Assembly: GCA_039654915.1 (NCBI GenBank)
Contig: CM077597.1
Span: 91,452,001-91,516,000, forward strand
Origin: Aquilaria yunnanensis
Lineage: Eukaryota > Streptophyta > Magnoliopsida > Malvales > Thymelaeaceae
Direction: 5' to 3'
Length of the DNA: 64,000 nt
Shown here piece by piece: positions 1 through 9,319 of this stretch. Within the stretch, counting starts at the first letter, position 1, and every line of letters starts with the position of its first letter. A model generated the notes under the pieces. That model did not search any database, was not told the DNA's origin, and saw nothing but the letters and a program-made list of their open reading frames with translations. The position numbers and the translations under genes were made by a program.

Positions 1-1
1 G

Positions 2-484
2 ATTTATCAAGCTAGATGTGAACGATTCAGAGTATTTATGCACAAAGGCATTCCTGATAATGTGCGGTGGCTAATTGAAGCTAAGGTTCGTTCAGCTGGT
101 GAAGTTCCAGAAGCGTTCTTTCCCCGTATGCCCGGCTTTGGTAAAAGCGCTTATGCCAAAAAAAGAAGAGCAAAGAGGCTAGGCGTTTGTCATAATTGTG
201 GATGGTGGATTTGCGGCAATAAATGTCGTGCTCCAGGAGTGATCACCAGAAATCGTAATGATAGAATAAGATTCATTAAGAATGGCTTGCGTAAGGAATC
301 TCTAGAAGATATTCGAGAGGTTCTTGAAGCGCATTCTTGCGGAATAGTGCAATTTGAGGTTGTTGGATTATGGATAATTTTCCAAAAAGAACGAGATCGT
401 TACAGTCTTGGGAATCTGACCCTAAACGACCCTGTTTGCCAGTTTGTGAGAAAGCTAGATGAGATGCAAATCACCGATTCATAG
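2..484 (+). CDS. Carlavirus-type nucleic-acid-binding protein-like gene (cassette copy 1, 5' end outside window)
   Basis: The frame is open from base 2, so the start lies left of the window; the decayed second copy suggests about 24 further residues upstream. Numbering from the internal Met at base 38, a basic run KKRRAKR (41-47) is followed directly by a cysteine cluster CHNC (51-54), Cys59 and Cys63, then APG and a later IKNG. This order (G-K-S-x-Y-A, basic run, CxxC, further Cys, PG, I-x-x-G) is what I know from the Viral_NABP family of carlavirus-like plant RNA viruses. Members bind nucleic acid and several suppress RNA silencing. About 80 residues after the finger are not recognised. The gene lies 578 bases upstream of LOG on the same strand. 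No stop interrupts it. The family call rests on motif pattern only, and another zinc-finger family is possible. Function in the plant is inference. Confidence 0.6.
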   Translation: MYQARCERFRVFMHKGIPDNVRWLIEAKVRSAGEVPEAFFPRMPGFGKSAYAKKRRAKRLGVCHNCGWWICGNKCRAPGVITRNRNDRIRFIKNGLRKESLEDIREVLEAHSCGIVQFEVVGLWIIFQKERDRYSLGNLTLNDPVCQFVRKLDEMQITDS

Positions 485-985
485 AAAGCATTGAAGCCAT
501 TACTGGACGCAAAGCCAGTGGAAGACGAGGATCAAAGTCACGATTACTGTACGTGCTAGCTGTCGCTTTTGAAATTTTCCTCCCCTTTTGGTAATAATGT
601 ATCCACTCCTGACGTGAACCAAAGTCACGATTACTGTACGTACTAGCTGTCGCTTTTGAAATTTTCCTCCCCTTTCAGCGATAATGTATCCACTCCTGAC
701 ATGAGCCATAGTTACGATTACTGTACGTGCTAGCTGTCGCTTTTGAAATTATCCTCCCAATAATGTACCCACTCCTGACACGGACTACTGTATATAGCTG
801 CCACTTTTGAAATTTTCCTTCACTTCCGGCAATCACGTACCTACTCCTGACATAAGCTACAATCGCGACTACTGTATATTTTAGTTGCTTTTGAAAATTT
901 CCTCCTCTTTTAACGATAGTGTACCCATACCTGACCAGAGTCATACTCGTGACTACTATAAATAGCTGGCAATAATGTATCCATT
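485..985. repeat. Tandem repeat, about 87 bp unit, between NABP-like gene and LOG
   Basis: A unit beginning near TCACGATTACTGTACGT recurs at about 538, 625 and 712, followed by more diverged units near 780, 862 and 945. Each contains TAGCTG, a CTTTTGAAATTTTCCTCC-like block and CACTCCTGAC. The second cassette copy (36,950-37,130) has only one such unit in the same place, so the array expanded in copy 1. A period of 29 codons keeps minus-strand frames open here, and those frames are not genes. Confidence 0.85.
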
Positions 986-1020
986 CTTGAAAAATAAAAT
1001 TATTGCCTTATCTCTTCATC

Positions 1021-1062
1021 TCTATAAATATATCCTCTTTTCTCACAAGGGTAAGGATAGGA
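1021..1062 (+). promoter_or_regulatory. TATA-like box and pyrimidine-tract-AG just upstream of LOG
   Basis: TATAAATA stands at 1023-1030. A pyrimidine-rich stretch ending in CACAAG stands at 1031-1049, 13 bases before the LOG ATG. Copy 2 keeps both: CTATAAATG, then a T-rich tract ending CACAG, then the same GG(T)TAAGGATAG lead-in to ATG. The block could be a separate LOG promoter or a 3' splice site for a subgenomic mRNA. The sequence does not decide between them. Confidence 0.4.
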
Positions 1063-1692
1063 ATGGAGAAAACCTCAACTCGTAAATCCCGAACTATTTG
1101 TGTATTTTCTGGGGCTTTTCCTGGAAAAGATGAAGAGTATTTAAAAGCAGCCAACCATTTGGGAAGAGTATTAGCTGAGCGAAAAATACATTTAGTTTAT
1201 GGAGGAGGTAGTGTCGGATTAATGGGAGGTGTAGCATCAGCAGCATCTCTAGGAGGAAGTCAAGTTCTGGGTATTATCCCTGGACCTCTGAAATTTATTT
1301 CTGGGGGCACGATTGGAGAAGAATTAGTGGTTAAAAATTTGCAAGAGCGTGTGTTACAAATGCTTTTAAATGCTGATGCTTTTATCGCTCTACCAGGTGG
1401 TTTTGGCACATTGGGAGAAGTCTTTCAAATTGCTTCCATGGCCCAACTTAATTTGCATAAAAAACCCATTGGGCTTTTGAATGTTAACAATTTCTTTACA
1501 GGTCTGATAGCTTTTATGGATTATGCTATGCAGAAGAATTTCATATCAAGAGTGGCACGGCGAATCATAATATCCGCAACAACTGCTGAAGAATTGCTAG
1601 ATAAAATACAAGCTTTTGTTCCTGAACCAGATCCAGCAATGATTCAGATAGACTGGACACGACAGTCTTTCCCGACCAGTTCACTCCCATAA
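1063..1692 (+). CDS. LOG-like cytokinin riboside 5'-monophosphate phosphoribohydrolase (cassette copy 1, intact)
   Basis: The 209-residue product has the size and layout of plant LOG enzymes, soluble Rossmann-fold proteins that release active cytokinin base from its riboside monophosphate. Visible motifs are YGGGSVGLMG (46-55), IIPGPL (71-76), and the signature PGGFGT (111-116) with Glu119, completing PGGxGTxxE. Arg96 occupies the catalytic arginine position, but the usual Arg-Lys pair reads Arg-Val. CVFSGA replaces the common CVFCGS. The frame is open from 1003, but I chose the ATG at 1063 because copy 2 starts there and because MEKTSTR resembles LOG N-termini. It is divergent from ordinary plant LOGs yet has no stop or frameshift. 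It lies downstream of the NABP-like gene with its own TATA-like box. Catalytic activity is likely but untested. Confidence 0.88.
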   Translation: MEKTSTRKSRTICVFSGAFPGKDEEYLKAANHLGRVLAERKIHLVYGGGSVGLMGGVASAASLGGSQVLGIIPGPLKFISGGTIGEELVVKNLQERVLQMLLNADAFIALPGGFGTLGEVFQIASMAQLNLHKKPIGLLNVNNFFTGLIAFMDYAMQKNFISRVARRIIISATTAEELLDKIQAFVPEPDPAMIQIDWTRQSFPTSSLP

Positions 1693-2207
1693 TGGTCATC
1701 TACTCACCCTGTTGAAGTATTGTGGAAGAAAGAAGCGATCTGATCCGTTTTTCTTGTCCTTTAGTTTTAATTATCAGCATTTTCTTTCGTATTTCAGTTT
1801 TTATTTTCAGGGAATTTCGTTATCTTATAAGATAGTTTCATCCATGCTGATATTAAAACCATAGGACAATGCCTTTAGGTTGGAATGGCTGAGTAAAGAG
1901 TAATTTTTATTACTCTTGAGACGCATCCTATTAGGTCTACTAGGCATAACATTTTGGGGTAGTTAAGCTTTAACCTTATTTGGATGACATATCTCACAAG
2001 GGAATCTATATTTACTGAAGAAAATATTAGATGAACCTTGGATATTGATTCCAAACATCCGTTCCCTTTACATAATTTGTCAGTGTTATTGTCATCATCA
2101 AGATTCACTCATCTTATCGAAGTTTAAATTTTTGCACTCACCTATTATGAAAATTCACACTTTCGAAGAAAATTATTCCAATTTCAATTGCTTTTATATA
2201 AATTTCG
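1693..2207 (+). other. 3' flank of LOG shared with copy 2, then unassigned sequence
   Basis: Bases about 1841-1945 (CTGATATTAAAACCAT, then TGGCTGAGTAAA and ACTCTTGAGACGCATCCTA) match the reverse strand of about 35,885-35,980, downstream of the LOG pseudogene. The intervening 1700-1840 matches more loosely. The shared flank shows that the duplicated unit is larger than the two genes. Copy 2's flank also holds a GGGACAATGTC-like block and a G-run of the kind seen in Athila 3' UTRs. Copy 1 lacks about 100 bases there. I recognise nothing coding in 1950-2207. Confidence 0.6.
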
Positions 2208-3095
2208 CTCGAGGTCCTAAGGAAAGCTTCTTAGCCTCAAAATCAATTTTCATCATCGGGGTTTTAAGGATGGAACCTTTGCCTCGAAAACAATCAATTT
2301 TCATCGGGGTTGTAAGGATGGAACCTTTGCCTCGAAAATAATCAATTTTCATCATCAGGGTTTTAAGGATGGAACCTTTGCCTTGAAAAGAATCAATTTT
2401 CATCATCGGGGTTTTAAGGATGGAACCTTTGCCTCGAAAACAATCAATTTTCATCAATTCGGGGTTTTAAGGATGGAACCTTTGCCTCGAAAACAATCAC
2501 TTTTCATCATCGGGGTTGTAAGGATGGAACCTTTGCCTCGAAAATAATCAATTTTCATCATCAGGGTTTTAAGGATGGAACCTTTGCCTTGAAAAGAATC
2601 AATTTTCATCATCGGGGTTTTAAGGATGGAACCTTTGCCTCGAAAACAATCAATTTTCAACATCGGGGTTTTAAGGATGGAACATTTGCCTCGAAAATAA
2701 TCAATTTTCATCATCGGGGTTTTAAGGATGGAACCTTTGCCTCGAAAATAATCAATTTTCATCATCGGGGTTTTAAGGATGGAACCTTTGCCTCGAAAAT
2801 AATCAATTTTCATCATCGGGGTTTTAAGGATGGAACCTTTGCCTCGAAAACAATCAATTTTCATCGGGGTTTTAAGGATGAAACCTTTGCCTCGAAAACA
2901 ATCAATTTTCATCATCGGGGTTTTAAGGATGGAACCTTTGCCTCGAAAATAATCAATTTTCATCATCGGGGTTTTAAGGATGGAACCTTTGCCTCGAAAA
3001 CAATCAATTTTCATCATCGGGGTTTTAAGGATGGAACCTTTGCCTCGAAAATAATCAATTTTCATCATCGGGGTTTTAAGGATGGAACCTTTGCC
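2208..3095. repeat. Tandem array type I, 51-bp units
   Basis: About 17 units of a 51-bp sequence with core TTTTAAGGATGGAACCTTTG and spacer AATCAATTTTCATCATC run from about 2250, after one diverged starter unit near 2208. A 206-bp higher-order duplication is visible (units near 2306-2410 repeat near 2512-2615). Each core is an imperfect dyad (TTAAGG ... CCTTTG). Because 51 is 17 codons, long open frames exist on both strands; they are by-products of the period. Confidence 0.95.
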
Positions 3096-3705
3096 TCGAG
3101 ATCAATCAATCAATCCGAGGTTTTAAGGATAGAACCTTTGCCTCGAGATCAATCAATCAATCCGGGGTTTTAAGGATGGAACCTTTGCCTCGAGATCAAT
3201 TATCAATCCGAGGTTTTAAGGATGGAACCTTTGCCTCGACATCAATCAATCAATTCGAGGTTTTAAGGATGGAACCTTTGCCTCGAGATCAATCAATCAA
3301 TCCGAGGTTTTAAGGATAGAACCTTTGCCTCGAGATCAATCAATCAATCCGGGGTTTTAAGGATGGAACCTTTGCCTCGAGATCAATCAATCAATCCGAG
3401 GTTTTAAGGATAGAACCTTTGCCTCGAGATCAATCAATCAATCCGGGGTTTTAAGGATGGAACCTTTGCCTCGAGATCAATTATCAATCCGAGGTTTTAA
3501 GGATGGAACCTTTGCCTCGACATCAATCAATCAATTCAAGGTTTTAAGGATGGAACCTTTGCCTCGACATCAATCAATTAATTCAAGGTTTTAAGGATGG
3601 AACCTTTGCCTCGACATCAATCAATCAATCCGGGGTTTTAAGGATGGAACCTTTGCCTCGAGATCAATCAATCAATCCGAGGTTTTAAGGATGGAACATT
3701 TGCCT
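3096..3705. repeat. Tandem array type II, 47-bp units
   Basis: About 13 units keep the type I core but change the spacer to AGATCAATCAATCAATCC, shortening the period to about 47 bp. Variant units reading AAGGATAGAAC recur near 3118, 3307 and 3402, which shows block duplication. The dyad is better here: GAGG at one end and CCTC at the other. Confidence 0.95.
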
Positions 3706-3960
3706 CGAAAACAAATAATCAATCAATCAGTCCATCTTACAACGATAGGAGCTTTCCTATCGTTAGAGGTTCTAAGGACATTTCCTTAACCTAAAACAAA
3801 CAATCAATCCATCAGTCCATCTTACAACGATAGGAGCTTTCCTATCGTTAGAGGTTCTAAGGACCTTTCCTTAGCCTCAAACAAATAATCAATCAATCAG
3901 TCCATCTTACAACAATAGGAGCTTCCTATCGTTAGAGGTTTTAAGGACCTTTCCTTAAAC
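3706..3960. repeat. Tandem array type III, about 86-bp units with strong hairpins
   Basis: There are three units. Each carries a hairpin with 10-base arms AACGATAGGA and TCCTATCGTT around a four-base loop (3741-3764, 3826-3849; the third, 3911-3933, is slightly damaged). Each also carries a second dyad (GAGG, CTAAGGA / TCCTTAG, CCTC). The second dyad is the ancestor-like form of the type I and II cores, so all three arrays form one family. Confidence 0.9.
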
Positions 3961-4055
3961 CTTACTGTTTGGGCGGCGAGAACATTCTCAATGCCTACCT
4001 AAGCCGGACGAAATTTGGTAACGACTTTGCATACATCATGTCCCATGAAGCATGC
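3961..4055 (+). other. Short 3' UTR segment before the polypurine tract
   Basis: Unique sequence including ATGCATACATCATGTCCCAT and a repeated CATGCAAAG, between the repeat array and the polypurine tract. The arrangement of tandem repeats just before the PPT is known for Tat/Ogre-type elements. Confidence 0.5.
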
Positions 4056-4068
4056 AAAGGGGGGCAGC
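4056..4068 (+). promoter_or_regulatory. Polypurine tract of plus-strand Tat/Ogre-type element
   Basis: AAAGGGGGGCAGC abuts TGTTGACACC, an LTR start typical of Tat-type gypsy elements. It would prime second-strand DNA synthesis and it fixes the element's direction as plus, the same as the NABP-like and LOG genes. Confidence 0.75.
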
Positions 4069-4574
4069 TGTTGACACCCAATTTCGTCCGGGTGTTTTAA
4101 AATTTTGAAAAAAATTTTATTAAAAAAAAATTAATTTAAAAAAAAATATATATTACTATTATTATTAAAAAAAATTTAATTAGTTTAAAATATATTTTTG
4201 TTTTGTGAAAATTTGATTTAAAATGATATATGTGTGAATATGTGTATGTTTGAAATAAAATAAAATTTCATGAAAAAAATGACAAAAAATTAAAAGTTTG
4301 AGGTAAAAATGACAAAATTGAGAAGTTTCGGAAAAAATTGACAAATTCTAAAAGTTCCAGGAGCATTTGGTAGTTTGTCACATAAAATTTTGAGCCTGCC
4401 GACGTTTTTGGCTCAAATTGACAGAAAATGACAAAATTGTCAAAATCAGAAGCTTCAGGAACTTATCCAGAGGCTGAGAGACGTAAAGGACTAAAATTGT
4501 CATTTTACCAATTTAAGAGATAAGTTTGAAATTTTTTATTAATTTATCCATCAACAGTTCAGCTAAACTTCCTC

Positions 4575-4583
4575 TATAAATAG
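4575..4583 (+). promoter_or_regulatory. LTR TATA box
   Basis: TATAAATAG followed by CCCCCC about 500 bases into the LTR, a usual place for the U3/R promoter. The start of transcription would be near 4610. Confidence 0.55.
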
Positions 4584-4914
4584 CCCCCCAAATTTTGTGC
4601 TGAACACAGAAAAAAATAGAGAGAAAGCTTAGAGCTCCGTTTAAGAAAAAGGAAAAAAATTAGTCTAGGTCCCTGGCCCTCTTCTCTTCCTCTCCAGAAA
4701 ACCTAAACCTTCTCTCACTGTTTTTTTTTTTTTTTTCCTCGCGCGCGTCCGCGTTTCCTGGAGGATTAGAAATTTTAGTTCCTAGGTAAAATTCAGCTTT
4801 CGCCCTTCATCTTTTCAATTTATTTCTATTGAGTCACTAACCTTTTATTTTATTCTTGCAGAGAATTAATTACTAACTTTCCTTTTATATTTTACTTGTT
4901 TATTATTATTATCA

Positions 4915-5165
4915 TTATTAACTTTTATTACTGTTGTTATTAACTTACTAACTTACTAACCTTACTAACCTTTTATTATTGTTATAATTGTTATTAACTC
5001 ACTAACTTACTAACCTTACTAACCTTTTTTTTTATTGCTATTATTGTTATTAACTTACTAACTTTACTAACCTTTTATTATTATTATTGTTACTAATTTA
5101 CTAACTTTACTAACTTTTATTATTATTGTCATTAATATTAACATCTAACTTTACTAACTCTTGCT
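4915..5165. repeat. Degenerate tandem repeat TTACTAAC-rich
   Basis: About four loose units of roughly 60-65 bp built from TTACTAACCTTACTAACC and TTTTATTATTGTTATTAA inside the LTR. Confidence 0.7.
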
Positions 5166-5784
5166 AACTTTTATAATTCATGGAAGGTTATGCCTTATAT
5201 TTATTTATTTTTTAAGTGGATGGTCAAAAAGCCCCACTGTATTTATTTATTTATTATCTTTTAATATTCCTTTATATCTTTACATGTGTTATTTTATGCA
5301 TTTTTTTATGTCTAAACTAAAATAAAACCTCCCCTTTACTTTACTTTATTTAATTTTCCTTTATGCCAAAACTTTATTTTATGATAAAATTTATTTTACT
5401 TATTTAATAATAAAAAATAAATAAATAAGTAAACAGTAACTAATTAAAAGAAGATTCTTTTATGTGAATAATTAACTTTATTCTATTTAAAAAATCATTT
5501 TTTTAAAGACAATTATCTTTTATTATTTTGAAACATATGTTTTAATTATTTCTTTAAAGAGAACAAAGTTAAACTTTTTATTCTTTTTATTAAAAATTAT
5601 TTAACAAACATAATTAAATAATTCTAAAAATACAACAAAAATCAATTCTGTTTTTAAATATATTTCTATAGTAATAATAATTAAAAATTCAAGGAAAACA
5701 ATAATAAAAATCCAATAAAAATTATGATTTAATTAATAATTAATTAAATAAATAATTAATAAAAATTAAACTCCATGTCCAAAT

Positions 5785-6737
5785 GATCCGCCAGGATCCA
5801 TGGCTTGGAAAATATTTTTTAAATAAAGTATATAAAATATATTTTTTTTACATAAAGTATATAAATAAATTTTCTTTTATTATTAAAAAAATAAAAACTT
5901 TGGGATAATATTTTACTTATTTTTTTATCCAGTAATATTTTACTTATTTCTTTCAAAATAATAAAAAGATATAACTTTTTGTTTCCTTTATTAAACAAAA
6001 CAAAATTTTACCCAAATAATTTCAAATAAAGGTAATAAAAATAAACAAGAAAAAAAGAATTAAATTTTTTTTTAAATATTTTAGACTTATTAATTAGATG
6101 TATTTTTAGACTTATAAATTAGAAAATTATTTTATCAATAAAAAAGAACACGAAAAAATAAAATATATAAATATCAAAAACTTTTATTTATTTTTAAAAT
6201 ATGCATATAAATTTTTTGTTTCTTAATTAAATAATTACTTTTGGTTTCTTAATTAAATAATTACTTTTGGTTAATCTTTCATTAAAACAAAATAAAACAA
6301 ATAAAAATATTAAAACTTTTCTTTTATTTTTGAAATATACATATCAATTTTTGTTTCCTTTATTAAATAAAACTTTGATTAAATAATTATTTTTTTGTTC
6401 ACCTTTTATCAAATAAAGTATTAAGACTTTTCTTTTATTTTTTTTGAAATATACATAAATTTTTGGTTTCATTATTAAATAAATGAAATTTTGATTAAAT
6501 AATTATTTTTTGGCTCACCTTTTTTAAAAATAATTTTCATATCCGGATGATCCGTCAGGATCTATGGTTTGGAAAACATCTACTTTTTAATTAAATTAAA
6601 TAAATACAAAGATAAAAATCCATATTTACGATATGGATTAATTTATTTAAAATTTTATCAAATTCCGTGTCCGGGTGACTCGGCAGAGTCCATGGTTCGG
6701 AATTAAATCTTCCGTGTCCAAATGACTCGGCAGAGTC
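5785..6737. repeat. Four dispersed copies of a short covarying hairpin
   Basis: GATCC-GCCA-GGATC (5785-5798), GATCC-GTCA-GGATC (6549-6562) and GACTC-GGCA-GAGTC (6677-6690 and 6724-6737). Each lies in a roughly 37-base context C(A/G)TRTCCRRRT ... CCATGGYTYGGA. The last two form a direct tandem 47 bp apart. Arms change in matched pairs while pairing is kept. Confidence 0.8.
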
Positions 6738-7020
6738 CATGGTTCGGAAGTATCAAATTTTATATAAATTAATTTAAAAATCCACATCCGATTTAATTCA
6801 GTTAAAATTTCTAGTTTGAAAATTAACTGAATATTTTCTAAAAGCAAAGCAAAACAAAATTAAAATCAACTAAGGTGCCAATTTTGGGCGCTATAACAAA
6901 GTTGTTTTAGCGTAACCGTACTCCCGATCCCCGAACTCTCGCAGACTAATTTTAAGGTGACCAATCGACCTAGGTGAAACAGATTGGTGGCGACTCCAGA
7001 AAACCCGACGTTGCCACACA

Positions 7021-7984
7021 AGTGACACAAAGCCAAGGACCCAAATGTGCAAAATTAGAAGGTGTCTAATCTTTAAATCCTCATTATGATCTTTTCAATT
7101 CGTATTTTATCGCCGAACGTTTTTTGGTCTCAGTCCCATCTTCCTTCTACTCTTTTTTTCACGCAAATTCTACCTTAATTAACTTCTATGGGTAGTTCAA
7201 CTGATGCAAGGCTTCGGTTGTAACACATAAATTTAGGCATGAATTTAGGGGTTTAAAGTCTTTTGTGAGAGTACGGCCTACCAACATAAAAGTACTCTTG
7301 AGCTAGCAGCAACCGCGAATCACAATGCTAATTAGTTGGTTAAAATATATGTTTGGAAACTCACATTTTTTTCTTATGAATATCAGCCAATTTTAACTGC
7401 ATTTGTTAATTGTTAATATCAACTTATGAACTTTAATTAACTTTTTTTATATATAAATTTTAGTAGTATTCTCTCAAATATAAAACTGTTTTTTTCCCGG
7501 TTACTTCAAGCCCATGTAGAACAACATGGATCACATGTATTTTCCCGAAAATCTGAAGGTGTTTTCGTAAACTCAACCTTCTAAAAAATCGCCCATAGAC
7601 AAAAATTACAAAAAAAAAACCAATTTTGTTTGAAACACGCAGCCAAATTTGGCCACCAATGGTTTTTTACAGCTCAAATATAGCACTCATGTTTTTAAAA
7701 GGGTAATTGGTCACTCTTTCTTAAATCATAATAAGAATATTTTTATTAAATGAGTATTCTCGTAAAAAAAAATATGTGTGAAAATATTCTGAATGACATA
7801 TGTATGTTTTGTTACAAATTGAGGAAAAAAAAGATATATAAGTTCATTAAATGTGTTAGGACTTGAGTATAAATTGGCAATGATGTAAAAATTAACCTGT
7901 GGAAATTAAAAAAAAAAGCATTTGTAAAGCATTTTATTAACGTAACGCATTAAAACAACAGTTTTTTTTATTTTATAAAAGGTT
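7021..7984. other. No recognisable gene
   Basis: AT-rich sequence. AGAAGGTGTCTAATC near 7057 resembles the leader just after Tat-type LTRs, so part of 7020-7250 may still belong to that element. I see nothing else. Confidence 0.4.
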
Positions 7985-9115
7985 ACTTCATTCCACCACA
8001 TCACGGCAAATCACCAGAGAAAATGTCAACAAGCTAAGATGGAAAGTCTTTCATCCACAAAGTAAAATGATCACAAAAGAGGCCTATCCTTGCTAAATAA
8101 TGAGCAACCTGATCACCTTCTTGCAGAGTAAATAGCACCTGCCAGGCCTTCAGTTTCCCAAGCTTCCTTCAAACCTCCTTGTTGTAGTTGAAGCTTTTAG
8201 AATTCTCATCCTTAACCGACCATATTGAAGCGGAACAGGAAATTTAACATTTTGTTAATTTATTGTAATTATTTTTAAGAGTATTTTATTTCATTACTTT
8301 AAGAGTTACTTTTGGGTTTTATTAGGTTAACTAGAGTCCTTATCGATTATGGTATCAAGTAGGATTTCCATAAATATCTTTTATTGGAAAAATATATTAA
8401 TTAGGATTATATTTCCTAGCTAGAGTTAATTTTAATTTTTCTTATTCTAGTTAATTTAGGACTTATAGTGATATGATTTTTGCCTATATAAAGGCTTGTG
8501 CATGTGTGCAAGGTGCTTTAACTTTGATTAATAAAATTATTGATGTTTTTCTCTCTAAATTATGAATTTCTTCAATTAAAACTTCTTATTCTATCTTAGG
8601 ATTAAACATATTCTACCCTTATACACGTAGCTCGTTGCGTCAAATATAGCTTGCACAATTTTGCTCACATCCATCTCCAAACAAATTTGTTCGGCACCAA
8701 AATTGGCCTGTAGTCCCTCCAAGCCCTGTCAAGCTCTCCCTGTAAAAGGCATCTGGCAACCCTTGCTTTTCACGGTCATTGCAGCAGTCACTTCCCCACA
8801 ATATAACCATAAGACCACACCTAAACCAAGGCTCCCCTCCCCACCAATCACCATATCAGTATTTAGCTCCATCCATCCCAGCAGCGGCTTCCTCCAACCT
8901 TTCCTAGGGCCATCTTCATTTAGCAAGCTCAACTTTAGAATAATGTCATTGAGCTTTATTTGAACCTGCCAATCTTTCCATGCACAATGTTATTGTGGTT
9001 TTCCCACAAAGCCAATGTTTTGTTATGTTCCGCTTATTGCCATGGCACTCTTATAATTATGACACTGTTTGGGCAGATTTGTAAGCAATAGGTATGTGGT
9101 GCACCCGGCAGGAAG
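7985..9115 (-). pseudogene. LINE-type RNase H (RVT_3-like) remnant, split by an insertion
   Basis: Read on the minus strand from about 9100, fragments resemble the tail of plant LINE polyproteins: ALWENHNN-like words, then WMELNTDMVIGGEGSLGLG (about 8880) with the Asp typical of the RNase H fold, and FGAEQICLEMDVSKIVQ (about 8690). After the 8226-8606 insertion comes QEGDQVAHYLARIGLFCD (about 8100). The order matches RNase H domains ending in an A-H-x-L-A motif. Several stops and frameshifts make it non-functional. It could also derive from a stand-alone RNase H-like gene. Confidence 0.7.
8226..8606 (+). mobile_element. Short solo-LTR-like insertion in the RNase H pseudogene
   Basis: It interrupts the RNase H pseudogene between two halves that rejoin when it is removed, and it is flanked by CATAT at 8221-8225 and 8607-8611. 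It holds a TATA box TATATAAAGG (8485-8494) and an AATAAAA signal about 40 bases later, as in short copia-type LTRs. The right end reads AA rather than CA, so the exact border is uncertain by a few bases. Confidence 0.55.
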
Positions 9116-9311
9116 GTATTGGTAATATCCAAAAGACCGTTTATGCACTAGTGTGAAAATCGCACACTTTTTGTCCTAAAGCTAAAAATAATATGGGCTT
9201 TGAGTTACCATTTTGATTAAAGTTGGCTGGGCCATAGTTAAGAAGCTTACTATTAGTTTATGGTGTTAAATCGGTCGCGAATCTAAGTTTTTATTTGCTT
9301 TCGGATTTAAC
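9116..9311. other. Unassigned sequence
   Basis: Possibly the upstream part of the LINE remnant near 9120. Otherwise nothing is recognised. Confidence 0.3.
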
Positions 9312-9319
9312 TTCGCAAC

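Larger units (their letters stand above)
4069..7020 (+). mobile_element. 3' LTR of a Tat/Ogre-type Ty3/gypsy element (right end uncertain)
   Basis: The LTR begins TGTTGACACCCAATTTCG after the PPT. It contains a TATA box at 4575-4583, a transcribed leader with a T-run and GCGCGCG near 4740, a long AT-rich middle (5200-6650), and near its end GGTGGCGACTCC (about 6985), a block common near the 3' end of Tat LTRs. I cannot fix the terminal CA; 7020 is an estimate. The rest of this element lies left of the window, so no target duplication can be checked. No open frame in it looks coding. Confidence 0.6.

Noticed and set aside
500..944. Two minus-strand open frames of 69 and 89 codons
   Set aside because: They are kept open by an 87-bp (29-codon) tandem repeat and carry repeated phrases, not a protein fold.
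2194..3173. Long open frames on both strands with repeated peptide units
   Set aside because: The 51-bp period is a multiple of three, so any stop-free frame repeats. Both strands being open at once argues against coding.
2208..3960. CRISPR-like array
   Set aside because: Spacers are near-identical rather than unique, the context is a plant retroelement 3' UTR, and there are no cas genes.
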